From Oleispira sp963933055 (GTDB lineage: Bacteria; Pseudomonadota; Gammaproteobacteria; Pseudomonadales; Oceanobacteraceae), in assembly GCA_963933055.1 (NCBI GenBank), contig CAWVSY010000019.1, positions 1 to 62,452 on the forward strand: DNA of 62,452 bases, in the 5' to 3' direction. Below the pieces are notes generated by a model. That model made no database searches, was not told the DNA's origin, and saw nothing but the letters and a program-made list of their open reading frames with translations. Each line of letters begins with the position of its first letter. The first letter of the stretch is position 1. The position numbers and the translations under genes are program-made. Below are positions 10,901 to 18,190 of this stretch, in pieces.

Positions 10901-11335
10901 TCTGTTGAACGCTTGCAAATTAAAGCAACGGGCTTAACCGATGGGCGCTATGTATTAACCTGCAATGGTCGACGCGTGCCTTTGCGTAATACGGATCGAC
11001 ATGGTGAGTATGTTGGCGCTGTTCGCTATCGCGCATGGCAGCCACCTTCTGCCTTGCATCCACGTATTGCCCCCCATGTACCGTTAATCTTTGATGTTAT
11101 CGATACGTGGAATGGTAAGTCGATGGGAGGTTGCAGCTATCATGTATCACACCCTGGTGGACGTAGCTACGATGTCTTTCCTGTTAATTCGTTTGAGGCG
11201 GAATCACGACGAATCAATCGCTTTGAAATATTGAGTCATACTCAAAGTCATGGTGAAAAAATTGATCCTCCTCGCGAAGAGCCTACTAACGAGTATCCGC
11301 ACACTTTGGACTTACGCAGACCTATAGACTGCTAA
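7991..11335 (+). CDS. Transglutaminase-like/DUF2126 large protein
   Basis: A 1114-residue two-part protein. Residues 1-280 are an N-terminal beta domain (HRTSYKFDRPVSLSPHTVRLRP) and a transglutaminase core with C185 in GQGSCRDSAW, H234 in DLHAWCEVF and D250 in GLDPTSG. From about residue 330 on is the DUF2126 domain, with conserved MGGEPTFVSIDD, HYGQGKWYPGE, HTGTGGGNHITLGG and LEFRGFEMPPH. DUF2126 resembles amide-forming glutamine-synthetase-like ligases in published context analyses; I infer a second ligase activity. No signal peptide is seen. It is the last gene of the first operon; a long hairpin follows at once. Confidence 0.9.
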   Translation: MTIRVSINHRTSYKFDRPVSLSPHTVRLRPAPHSRTPIHSYSLKIKPEQHFINWQQDSFGNYLARLVFPEKCTEFEVDVEVIADMTVINPFDFFVEEYAEDFPFTYPKQLKKELLPYLEKESSKGKNCGPLFRKRLKQVNTKKQRINDFLVEINQKVQQEINYLVRLEPGVQTPEETLESGQGSCRDSAWLLVQMLRHLGLAARFASGYLVQLKADEASLDGPSGTEEDFTDLHAWCEVFLPGAGWVGLDPTSGLFASEGHIPLACTPHPVSAAPIAGFTDECEVEFDFSNTVTRVLEDPRVTKPYTEEQWQTILALGESVDKEFAENDVRLTMGGEPTFVSIDDMESTQWNTDALGDDKLSLAKTLLLRIRDRFAPNGLVHYGQGKWYPGEEIPRWALGVFWRKDGEPLWKKASSLARIDHDYGHTIKDACRLSHAICALIDIPSAHCQPAYEDAMHYLQQEQSLPKNIDLLAQNIKSDLDRRRLAALIDRGINIPSGLVIPIGRGDGKKPWKSSLWPMKRERIVLIPGDSPMGLRLPLNSLPTPGKGHEDLPIQRDPFDPREPLVKRTDIRFAGPIPTHSQLSAAEEALLANKKISDALKKEEQAEVVRTAMCIEAREGRLHIFMPPLEYLEDYIVLVAAIEEAATKLSLPVIIEGYEPPRDPRLLKLLVTPDPGVIEVNVHPSNNWQELVDTTTKLYEEARLSRLSTEKFMLDGRHTGTGGGNHITLGGATPEDSPLLRRPDILRSFITYWQHHPSLSYLFSGMFLGPTSQAPRVDEGRDEMLYELEIAFSQMSEEEVEQPWLVDRLLRNLLIDITGNTHRSEFCIDKLFSPSSASGRLGILEFRGFEMPPHSRMALVQSLFIRTLLARFWKEPYKKPLVRWGTALHDRFMMPHHIWQDMKDVVNDLNDHGYPFELDWLAPFEEFRFPHYGRVKLDNIELELRWAIEPWHVLGEESSSFGTARYVDSSVERLQIKATGLTDGRYVLTCNGRRVPLRNTDRHGEYVGAVRYRAWQPPSALHPRIAPHVPLIFDVIDTWNGKSMGGCSYHVSHPGGRSYDVFPVNSFEAESRRINRFEILSHTQSHGEKIDPPREEPTNEYPHTLDLRRPIDC

Positions 11336-11340
11336 CTAAC

Positions 11341-11376
11341 GAAAATGGAACCTTACTAATGTAAGGTTTCATTTTC
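11341..11376 (+). terminator. Long stem-loop after the first ATP-grasp operon
   Basis: A 16-bp stem (11341-11356 with 11361-11376) with a TAAT loop and one G-T pair, starting 6 bases after the stop codon. The trailing U-tract is poor, so it may end or protect the mRNA. Confidence 0.65.
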
Positions 11377-11404
11377 TCTAAGATACTCAATTTAAAAATA
11401 AGTA

Positions 11405-11410
11405 TATAAT
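11405..11410 (+). promoter_or_regulatory. Possible -10 box for the second ATP-grasp operon
   Basis: A perfect TATAAT lies 70 bases before the GTG start, after the hairpin that closes the previous operon. No good -35 is seen at the right distance. Confidence 0.35.
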
Positions 11411-11479
11411 AGCGCTCGCTTAATAGAGCACTCAACGCAAGTTATTGAGTCAATAGTCAACGTCATCAAGTAGGCCACT

Positions 11480-14104
11480 GTGTCCAAACCCATTTACCCA
11501 CAAAATCAGCCATTACCTCAGCCGCAGTTACAAATGCAGGCGCAGACACAGGCTCAATCACAAAACCTTGGCCCTAAAACTACGCACAGTTTGAATTATA
11601 ATCGTCCTGCCGCAGGCATACCCGATCAGGTTTACACGCCTGATGGTGCGATCAAACCAGAGTGGGATTATTTACTCGGCAGCTTAAATAACTTAGGTGC
11701 TAGTGCTCTTAAAGAACGCCAAGACAAAGCGCGTAGAATTCTTCGCGACGATGGTGTTACTTACAATATTTACGCTGAAAACGCATCGCCTAATAGTCAG
11801 TGGGAACTTGATCTTGTGCCCGCGATTATTGGCAGCGAGGCTTGGTCGGTTATTGAAGCGGGCTTATTAGAGCGTGCCGAACTGTTTAATTTAATGCTGC
11901 GCGATTTTTACGGCGAGCGCACATTGCTTAAACAACAAGTCATTCCACCCGAAGCCCTCTTTAGTCATGGTGGATTTTTACGCGCTTGCCAAGGCATAAA
12001 AGTGCCTGGTGAACACGAGCTTATTCTGCATTCTGCCGATATGGTTCAGCGCGCAGATGGCACCATGTGCGTCTTATCGGATCGAACTCAAGCCCCCAGT
12101 GGGGCAGGTTATGTTTTAGAAAACCGCACGGTTATGTCGCGCGTATTTCCTAGTTTATTTCGTGATAGTCACGTTCATAGACTTGCCAGCTTTTTCCAAC
12201 GCTTACGCCAAAAACTGATTTCTCTTTCACCTTCTGACGGCCAAGCGAGAGTTGTTGTACTCACCCCCGGAGCGCATAACGAAACTTATTTCGACCATTC
12301 TTATATTTCAAACTACTTAGGTTTTCCACTGGTGCAAAGTGGTGACCTAGTCGTTCGAAATGGTTTCGTATGGATGAAGTCTTTAGATGGTCTTGATCGT
12401 GTTGATGTTATTTTAAGACGTGTTGATGACGTATCTTGCGACCCTGTTGAGCTGCGCAGTAGCTCTCAATTAGGGGTGCCGGGACTGCTTGACGTTGTCC
12501 GTTCAGGCCGGGTTATTATGGCAAACCCAATAGGATCTGGGGTTCTAGAAAATCCCATTCTATTAAAGTATTTACCCGCCATCAGTAAAGCCTTATTAGG
12601 AAGAGAGCTGCGCTTAGATTCGGTTAAAACGTATTGGTGCGGTGATTCTGAAGATTTAAAATTTGTCAGCGCTCACATCAAACAATTAATCATCAAACCG
12701 ATTTATCGTGGCCATACCTTAAAGAGTGTTTTTGGCGGCGATCTTAGCCAAGTTGAAATAACGGAACTGCTGCAAAAAATTCGCCACCAGCCAACTCAAT
12801 TCGTCGCCCAAGAACGCATTGATAAACCGCATATACCGTCATTAATTAAGGGCGAGCTAGAGCCAAGACCAGCCATTCTACGTACCTTCTCTGTGGCTAC
12901 GGATAATTCGTACATTGTTATGCCAGGTGGTTTGACTCGGGTTGGTAATGACATCAGCAGCCCTATCATTAGTATGCAAGCAGGCTGTCCAAGTAAAGAT
13001 ACTTGGATTACGGCAACAGAGCCTGAACGTATTAGCGATAACGACGCTAATGAAGCTGGCCAAGCAGAGCTTGAAGCATCGCTGATGAGCTTACCAAGCC
13101 GTGTTATTGAGAATTTATTCTGGATGGGACGCTATGCAGAACGCGCCGAGGCATCGCTGCGCATCCTCAGGACCGTCTTTATGATGATAAACGACGAGCA
13201 AGCTATTAATAAAGCTTCTCAGCGTATATTGCTGCGTTCAATTACCGAAGTAACAGGCACCCATCCTGGTTTTTTAAATGCCACCGATGAACAGCTTGCG
13301 AATCCTGAAGAAGAACTGCTTTTAATTATAAAAGATGGCAATCGTCCAGGTAGTATCAAATCGACGCTCAACTCATTATTGTATTGCGCTGATGAATCTA
13401 AAGAGCTGCTTTCTTCAGATACCATTCGCGTGATCAATGATATTCGAGATGCGCTGGATAATTTAGAGTCTTCTTTAGCGAATGGCTTATCATCCGCTCC
13501 AGAAGAAGATTTAGACCCATTAGTAATTCCGTTAATCGCCCTATCAGGCTTAATGCAAGAAAGTATGGTTCGTGGTGTTGGCTGGCACTTTATGGACATG
13601 GGGCGCCGAGTTGAACGTGGTGTGCAGATCATGAAAACCGTCACAACGCTCGCCACATATGTCGACGAAAATGCCAGTAAAAGAACCTTGCTAAATGCCA
13701 TGCTACGATCGATGGAAGTATTCATTACTTACCGTCGCCATAGCAGAAATCGTAGCGGCATGGAATTAGGTTTGGAGCTGGTATTATTAGATGATAGCAA
13801 TCCTCGATCATTAATTTTTCAATTCGAACAGCTGCAAAAACACTTCTCTGCGGTGCGAAGAATGGACTCAGAAACCAAAGGTTTAGAAGAAGAAGACCGC
13901 GTATTATTAGAAGCGGTCACTAGCTTAAAACTGTCTCGTATTAACGCGTTAGCAGAAAGCAAAGATGGATCAAGATCAGAACTTGTCGACTTATTAATCC
14001 GCTTAAATACATTGCTATCGGATTTTAGCAATACGATCAGTGATAAATATTTTGATCATCGCATCGATCCTCAACAACTTGTTACTACCGCTTGGGAGGA
14101 TTAA
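11480..14104 (+). CDS. Fused permuted ATP-grasp/alpha-E protein
   Basis: An 874-residue fusion. Residues ~70-530 are a second circularly permuted ATP-grasp module (VLSDRTQAPSGAGYVLENR, VDVILRRVDD, NPIGSGVLEN, GCPSKDTWIT); residues ~550-860 are an alpha-E module (SRVIENLFWMGRYAERAEAS, GWHFMDMGRRVERG). The first ~45 residues are Pro/Gln-rich, low-complexity and probably disordered. The start is a GTG. It is a paralogue of the split pair at 5562 and 7046, so the locus has both split and fused forms. In this copy some ATP-site motifs differ: the Gly-rich ESGGYG segment of the 5562 protein is replaced by a YRGHTLKSVFGG region, so activity may differ. A transglutaminase gene follows 74 bases downstream. 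Confidence 0.9.
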   Translation: MSKPIYPQNQPLPQPQLQMQAQTQAQSQNLGPKTTHSLNYNRPAAGIPDQVYTPDGAIKPEWDYLLGSLNNLGASALKERQDKARRILRDDGVTYNIYAENASPNSQWELDLVPAIIGSEAWSVIEAGLLERAELFNLMLRDFYGERTLLKQQVIPPEALFSHGGFLRACQGIKVPGEHELILHSADMVQRADGTMCVLSDRTQAPSGAGYVLENRTVMSRVFPSLFRDSHVHRLASFFQRLRQKLISLSPSDGQARVVVLTPGAHNETYFDHSYISNYLGFPLVQSGDLVVRNGFVWMKSLDGLDRVDVILRRVDDVSCDPVELRSSSQLGVPGLLDVVRSGRVIMANPIGSGVLENPILLKYLPAISKALLGRELRLDSVKTYWCGDSEDLKFVSAHIKQLIIKPIYRGHTLKSVFGGDLSQVEITELLQKIRHQPTQFVAQERIDKPHIPSLIKGELEPRPAILRTFSVATDNSYIVMPGGLTRVGNDISSPIISMQAGCPSKDTWITATEPERISDNDANEAGQAELEASLMSLPSRVIENLFWMGRYAERAEASLRILRTVFMMINDEQAINKASQRILLRSITEVTGTHPGFLNATDEQLANPEEELLLIIKDGNRPGSIKSTLNSLLYCADESKELLSSDTIRVINDIRDALDNLESSLANGLSSAPEEDLDPLVIPLIALSGLMQESMVRGVGWHFMDMGRRVERGVQIMKTVTTLATYVDENASKRTLLNAMLRSMEVFITYRRHSRNRSGMELGLELVLLDDSNPRSLIFQFEQLQKHFSAVRRMDSETKGLEEEDRVLLEAVTSLKLSRINALAESKDGSRSELVDLLIRLNTLLSDFSNTISDKYFDHRIDPQQLVTTAWED

Positions 14105-14178
14105 TACGATGACTCTTAAATTACTTGTGATCGCTCAATGTTACTCATCCACAGTATTAATAACAAAGGAACGTTAAG

Positions 14179-15078
14179 ATGCGCTATCAGGTTAAGCACA
14201 TTACAAAATATAAATACGCTAACAAAGTTTCTCATTGTTATAACTTAGCTAACCTAATGCCTAGAAATACAGCGCGACAAACTTGCTTAGAAAGTCGGAT
14301 GATTATTTCTCCACAAGAAACACATGCTAATAAACGCACCGACTATTTTGGCAATCATAGCTACCACTTTGAAATACAAACACCGCACAGTGAATTAACC
14401 ATTACCGCTGAAAGCCTTATTGATGTTGCAGAAACTCGATCAGACTTACATCATGAGCAAGGTATGAGCTACGTTGATGCACTCAGTTTTTTGAAAGACA
14501 TGCCGTCTATTGATGTTATTCAGGCCCGTGAATTCTGCTTAGATTCCCCGATGATTAAAGTGAATCAAGAGCTTATAGACTATGCTACTCCATCATTTTC
14601 GTTATCTCGACCACTGTATACTTGCGTTGAAGAACTAACGAGTCGAATTTTTCAAGATTTCACTTATACCCCAGGTTTCACTAATATTTCGACGCCATTA
14701 TCAGAAGTATTAGCTCATAAAAAAGGCGTATGCCAAGACTTTGCTCATTTGCAAATTGGCTGTTTGCGGGCAATGGGAATTCCTGCAAAGTACGTATCTG
14801 GTTATATGGAAACACTGCCACCTCCAGGCCAAGAAAAATTAGTCGGAGCCGATGCAACCCACGCTTGGATTGCCTACTACTCTCCACAAGAAGGCTGGGT
14901 TGAATTTGATCCGACCAACGATGTTCGTGCTGGAAGCCAGCATATTGTGACCGCTGAAGGTCGTGACTATTACGATGTAACCCCGTTAAAAGGGGTTATT
15001 TTTGGTGGCGGCAAGAGCCCGATCTTAGAAGTTTCGGTTGATGTTGCTCGCAAGCCAGAAGGTTTGATAAATCGATAA
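14179..15078 (+). CDS. Transglutaminase-like protein (third of island)
   Basis: A 299-residue protein with a complete transglutaminase triad: C185 in KKGVCQDFAHLQ, H228 in ADATHAWIAYY and D244 in VEFDPTND. The N-terminus (MRYQVKHITKYKYANKVSHC) is the beta domain usual for this family, and the end shows the typical GRDYYDVTPLKGVIFGGG. This is the form normally paired with the fused ATP-grasp/alpha-E protein, and it lies 74 bases after that gene. A ribosome site (AAAGGAACG) precedes the ATG. A strong hairpin overlaps its stop codon. It is cytoplasmic; it probably acts with the ligase on the same unknown peptide or amide. Confidence 0.92.
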   Translation: MRYQVKHITKYKYANKVSHCYNLANLMPRNTARQTCLESRMIISPQETHANKRTDYFGNHSYHFEIQTPHSELTITAESLIDVAETRSDLHHEQGMSYVDALSFLKDMPSIDVIQAREFCLDSPMIKVNQELIDYATPSFSLSRPLYTCVEELTSRIFQDFTYTPGFTNISTPLSEVLAHKKGVCQDFAHLQIGCLRAMGIPAKYVSGYMETLPPPGQEKLVGADATHAWIAYYSPQEGWVEFDPTNDVRAGSQHIVTAEGRDYYDVTPLKGVIFGGGKSPILEVSVDVARKPEGLINR

Positions 15079-15104
15079 ATGCCATCATTAGCATTTATCG
15101 ATTT
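15069..15104. terminator. Bidirectional terminator between convergent genes
   Basis: A perfect 14-bp stem (15069-15082 with 15091-15104) with an 8-base loop that includes the stop codon of the transglutaminase gene. A loose T-rich tract follows on the plus strand. It also serves the converging metallopeptidase gene. Confidence 0.8.
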
Positions 15105-15112
15105 GAACGTTT

Positions 15113-16291
15113 TTATTGTGTATTTTCCGACTCTTTTAGCAAGTCGGGCATGCGATTCAAACGATCATGAATAGCATGGTGAATGAAAGCCAGCTTTGTC
15201 CGCACAGGCTGAGTTAATACAAAGGGGTAAGCATCGCCCATACCCATGCTTCGATTTAATGAATTAAGGATAATCGCGAAGTCCATCCAAGTATCTAAAA
15301 TACTGGTAATCGACGTTTGCGCGGAAAAGAAGTACGCATCTTGTGGCAACGTTAGCTCGCCGACCCCTTCCGTCTCTTCGGGGTTACCAATGGTCGACCC
15401 CGTAATAGAAAAATTTTTCGCCGTCTCTAACGTATCCATAATGTGCATGTAGTGCGACCAAGTTTCAGCCCAGTCTTCATAAGGATGCATGGTTGCATAC
15501 TCACTAATAAACGAGTCACGCCAATTCTCAGGAGCACCTTGTTTATAGTGTTTATCCAGTGCCTCTTTATAAGACAGCTCGTCATCACCAAAGTATTGCT
15601 TACATAAAGCGTGTTTTGCGGGTGAGCATGCGATCAGCTTATCAAAATAATAATGCCCTAACTCATGGCGAAAATGTCCCAATAAAGTGCGGTATTTTTC
15701 TCCCATCGCCAACTTAGTATGAGAACGAGCAACCTCGTCAGCCTCTGCTAAATTAATGGTGATATGACCACAATCATGGCCCGTAAAAACGGCTTCTTGA
15801 TTCTTCAAGGTACTGGCAAAATGATCGTTAACATCACGATCCGTAGTAAAATCAAAACTTAAGCCACTTTCTGGATTCTCAGAGAGGGTCTCTAATGGCA
15901 GCTTCATGGATTTGAGTGTATATAAAGCACGACGTTTGGCAGCTTCCATTTTTTTCCATAAAGGAATGTGCTCAACAATGCTTAAATCTGGGATGGTTTC
16001 ATTAAAACGACAAGCAAAACATAAGACCTCTGTTTCACCTTCGACAGGTACAAATGTGTTTAAATTGACCATACCGGTACACGTTTTATAGTCAGCATGG
16101 TTATCACACTTTTGATAACGAATTTCTGGCTGCGCTGCTTTAAAATATTCCCCACTTGCTTCGTCTAAGTCATAAGGTTCAACATTATCAAAATCATCAT
16201 CTAACCCAACAATACGTCCACATGCAACGCAGCTACTACTTTCAAAAAACAAAATTTGACGATCTTTGCAGTCACACTTAAAGGTTTTCAT
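15113..16291 (-). CDS. Putative zinc metallopeptidase with zinc-ribbon N-terminus
   Basis: A 392-residue protein. The N-terminus has paired cysteines (C6, C8, C21, C24) forming a zinc ribbon, with further cysteines at 62, 71, 91 and 94. The catalytic motif HELGH (H209, E210, H213) with YYFD after it marks the DUF2248-type zinc-binding peptidase family. This family is frequently encoded next to permuted ATP-grasp/alpha-E/transglutaminase genes, and here it converges on the last gene of that island, separated by a two-way terminator. I infer that it processes the same product or a linked protein. It has no signal peptide, so it is cytoplasmic. Confidence 0.85.
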   Translation of the reverse strand: MKTFKCDCKDRQILFFESSSCVACGRIVGLDDDFDNVEPYDLDEASGEYFKAAQPEIRYQKCDNHADYKTCTGMVNLNTFVPVEGETEVLCFACRFNETIPDLSIVEHIPLWKKMEAAKRRALYTLKSMKLPLETLSENPESGLSFDFTTDRDVNDHFASTLKNQEAVFTGHDCGHITINLAEADEVARSHTKLAMGEKYRTLLGHFRHELGHYYFDKLIACSPAKHALCKQYFGDDELSYKEALDKHYKQGAPENWRDSFISEYATMHPYEDWAETWSHYMHIMDTLETAKNFSITGSTIGNPEETEGVGELTLPQDAYFFSAQTSITSILDTWMDFAIILNSLNRSMGMGDAYPFVLTQPVRTKLAFIHHAIHDRLNRMPDLLKESENTQ

Positions 16292-16378
16292 ACAAGTACT
16301 CTACACACGGAATGGGGCAAGCTTAATCAGCTTATTTATAGCACACTAAAAACAATATGTTATTGAAATTTTAATACC

Positions 16379-17131
16379 CTAATCAGCATCCATCCCATAC
16401 TTCACCAATATGTTTTTATATTCATCGGTTAACTTAAACCGAACTAAGGCTTCTCCAAATTCTTGTGCTCGAAGGTCATACCCTGGCTTCTTAGAAAAAG
16501 CTAAGTGATTTTCAACAGTACAAAATCGAGATCCCCTCATAATGCTTATTTTGTCGGTAATGCCCATTTCTTTGGCTTTATAAAAACCCACGGCATCAAC
16601 CTCAACCACAGCGCTAACGTGTTTATTCAGCAGCATATTAAAACTTTGTCGTAATGAAGAAACGCGGGCTGCTGACAATAATAGAGGGGTATCATCGAGT
16701 TCAGGGCAGTATTTATACCCCAACATTGCACCGATTCTTAGGCCTTCTAAATCTTTCAGGCTATGAAGTTTGGTCATGTTCTCTGTATGTACAAAAAAGA
16801 CGGTAGAACCGCTAGAGATTGCCTCAGGGGGAAAGTATAAAAACTCTTTACGGTGCTCAGTGATGGCCGCCGATAAGATTGCATCAGCTCTCAAAGACTT
16901 AACTTGTGCCAAACTGCGCTTCCAAGGCATGATTATAATTTTGCCCTCGATACCCAGCGTGCTTAGTACCGATAGAGCAATATCCACATCAATGCCAACG
17001 GGCTTACCTTTTTCTAGATAAACATAGGGAGGCCATGGATCAGTAACAATAATGAAAGGTTCATCAGCATAAGTGACATTAATAGCTAACAACATAAACA
17101 CTAGCAATAATTGACGCTTAAAAAAAACCAT
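16379..17131 (-). CDS. Orphan periplasmic solute-binding protein (family 3 type)
   Basis: A 250-residue protein. The start at 17131 is chosen because a Sec signal peptide follows at once (MVFFKRQLLLVFMLLAINV, cleavage near TYA/DEP) and an AAGGTGG ribosome site lies 12 bases upstream; longer in-frame starts up to 17254 lack this fit. The mature protein has the bacterial family 3 extracellular solute-binding fold (VTDPWPPYVYLEKGKPVGID, then GLRIGAMLGY). No ABC permease or ATPase is nearby, so it is an orphan. It could bind amino-acid-like ligands for a distant transporter or sensor. A similar orphan lies at 38197. Confidence 0.8.
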   Translation of the reverse strand: MVFFKRQLLLVFMLLAINVTYADEPFIIVTDPWPPYVYLEKGKPVGIDVDIALSVLSTLGIEGKIIIMPWKRSLAQVKSLRADAILSAAITEHRKEFLYFPPEAISSGSTVFFVHTENMTKLHSLKDLEGLRIGAMLGYKYCPELDDTPLLLSAARVSSLRQSFNMLLNKHVSAVVEVDAVGFYKAKEMGITDKISIMRGSRFCTVENHLAFSKKPGYDLRAQEFGEALVRFKLTDEYKNILVKYGMDAD

Positions 17132-17262
17132 ACTTGCGTATTCCACCTTCAATTCTACCTCACTCCATAAGATTAGCTGAAAATTGATGATCGTTTTCTT
17201 CATTAATAGAACATTTTGGAAGATAGACCTAACTGTCATCAAATAGACACACAATTAGAGGG

Positions 17263-17682
17263 TCAAATACTTGAGTGACGATCTAAAACCCAGCAACGAG
17301 GGTTGTTAGTAAAACCAATATGATCATAATAATCATTGGCCGCTGGGGCGGCGATGAGAATTAGCTTACAGCGTGAGCCAAGCTGTTGCTGTGTGAGTAT
17401 TTGTAGTTGCTTACCAATCCCACACTTTTGATAACGCTCACTAACAGCTAAATCAGACAAATAACACGCATAATGAAAATCAGTTATCGAGCGTGCAATT
17501 CCAACTAAAGATCCTTCAGACCAAGCGCTGATTACCAAATTACTATTTGAAATCATGCCTTCTATGCACTCTCTATCGTCAACTGGGCGACGTGCTCCCA
17601 GTGTAGAGCTCGCCATTAGCTCAATAAACTGGTCAACAGTTACTGGTTCATTGATTTTATATTCTAGGCTAATTTTCTTCAT
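17263..17682 (-). CDS. GNAT-family N-acetyltransferase
   Basis: A 139-residue protein when started at 17682, where a GGAAG ribosome site lies upstream; an in-frame start at 17739 adds 19 residues that do not look conserved. The acetyl-CoA-binding motif A is clear (LSDLAVSERYQKCGIGKQL, with the Q/RxxGxG core), followed by the C-terminal NDYYDHIGF typical of small GNAT enzymes. It acetylates an amine of unknown identity. It lies between an orphan binding protein and a small Trp-rich protein gene on the same strand, with no clear operon logic. Confidence 0.85.
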   Translation of the reverse strand: MKKISLEYKINEPVTVDQFIELMASSTLGARRPVDDRECIEGMISNSNLVISAWSEGSLVGIARSITDFHYACYLSDLAVSERYQKCGIGKQLQILTQQQLGSRCKLILIAAPAANDYYDHIGFTNNPRCWVLDRHSSI

Positions 17683-17749
17683 ACAACGGCTTCCATGCTT
17701 AATACTACAAACTAGGCTCGCCTTAGCGAGCCGTGGCATTCTACCGCCT

Positions 17750-17965
17750 TTATTTCCAGCCTTGAAGCCAAACCTCGGTATTTTTTAATACATTCCAATC
17801 AATTGATTCAGCCCGATTAGAAATAACAGCTTCAATTAAGCAGTGTATAACGTCGCCTTCCTCATCAAACTTGAGCTCAGTAATGAGGAAGTGTTTTTCT
17901 TTATTAATTGGTTTTACTGCGGTCCATTTACTATTAAGTAGTTTTTTAGGATTTATCTTGGTCAT
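17750..17965 (-). CDS. TIGR02450-like small Trp-rich protein
   Basis: A 71-residue protein with the hallmark NPKKLLNSKWTAVKPINKEK start, a central EVGD-like acidic turn and a WxxLxxxxxWLQGW C-terminus, matching the small Trp-rich family TIGR02450 found mainly in marine gammaproteobacteria. Four Trp residues are present in 71. Function is unknown. It is 67 bases upstream of the GNAT gene start on the same strand. Confidence 0.8.
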   Translation of the reverse strand: MTKINPKKLLNSKWTAVKPINKEKHFLITELKFDEEGDVIHCLIEAVISNRAESIDWNVLKNTEVWLQGWK

Positions 17966-18049
17966 GGTAACTGACTGCCTTGCATTTTATATTCATATAA
18001 TAAGGGGGCACGAAGACATTATGCCCAATCAGTAAATATTTGCGATGTT

Positions 18050-18166
18050 TTAGTAAAGGTCCAATGACGCTAGGCCATCTTTCTTAATTAATTCATGCTC
18101 ACTAGCAAAAATAGGAATACCCCAACTAAGTTTTATATGCTGCAGGCCAAATTCGTAATTGCTCAT
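18050..18166 (-). CDS. Possible 38-residue small protein
   Basis: In the otherwise empty 225-base gap between the Trp-rich gene and the diguanylate cyclase gene, one minus-strand frame codes for 38 residues from an ATG (MSNYEFGLQHIKLSWGIPIF start, ASLDLY end). No convincing ribosome site precedes it and I recognise no family. It may be chance. Confidence 0.2.
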   Translation of the reverse strand: MSNYEFGLQHIKLSWGIPIFASEHELIKKDGLASLDLY

Positions 18167-18190
18167 ACAATTATCTAAATTTAATGAATA

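Noticed and set aside
13219..13725. A 168-codon open frame on the minus strand
   Set aside because: It lies wholly inside the ATP-grasp/alpha-E gene in antisense; Ser-rich, low-complexity product typical of a shadow frame.
4630..16291. An Anbu-type proteasome-like peptidase in the ATP-grasp island
   Set aside because: Every gene in the island is accounted for and none has an N-terminal-nucleophile peptidase pattern.
16379..17131. A complete ABC uptake operon
   Set aside because: No permease or ATPase gene is near the binding protein.
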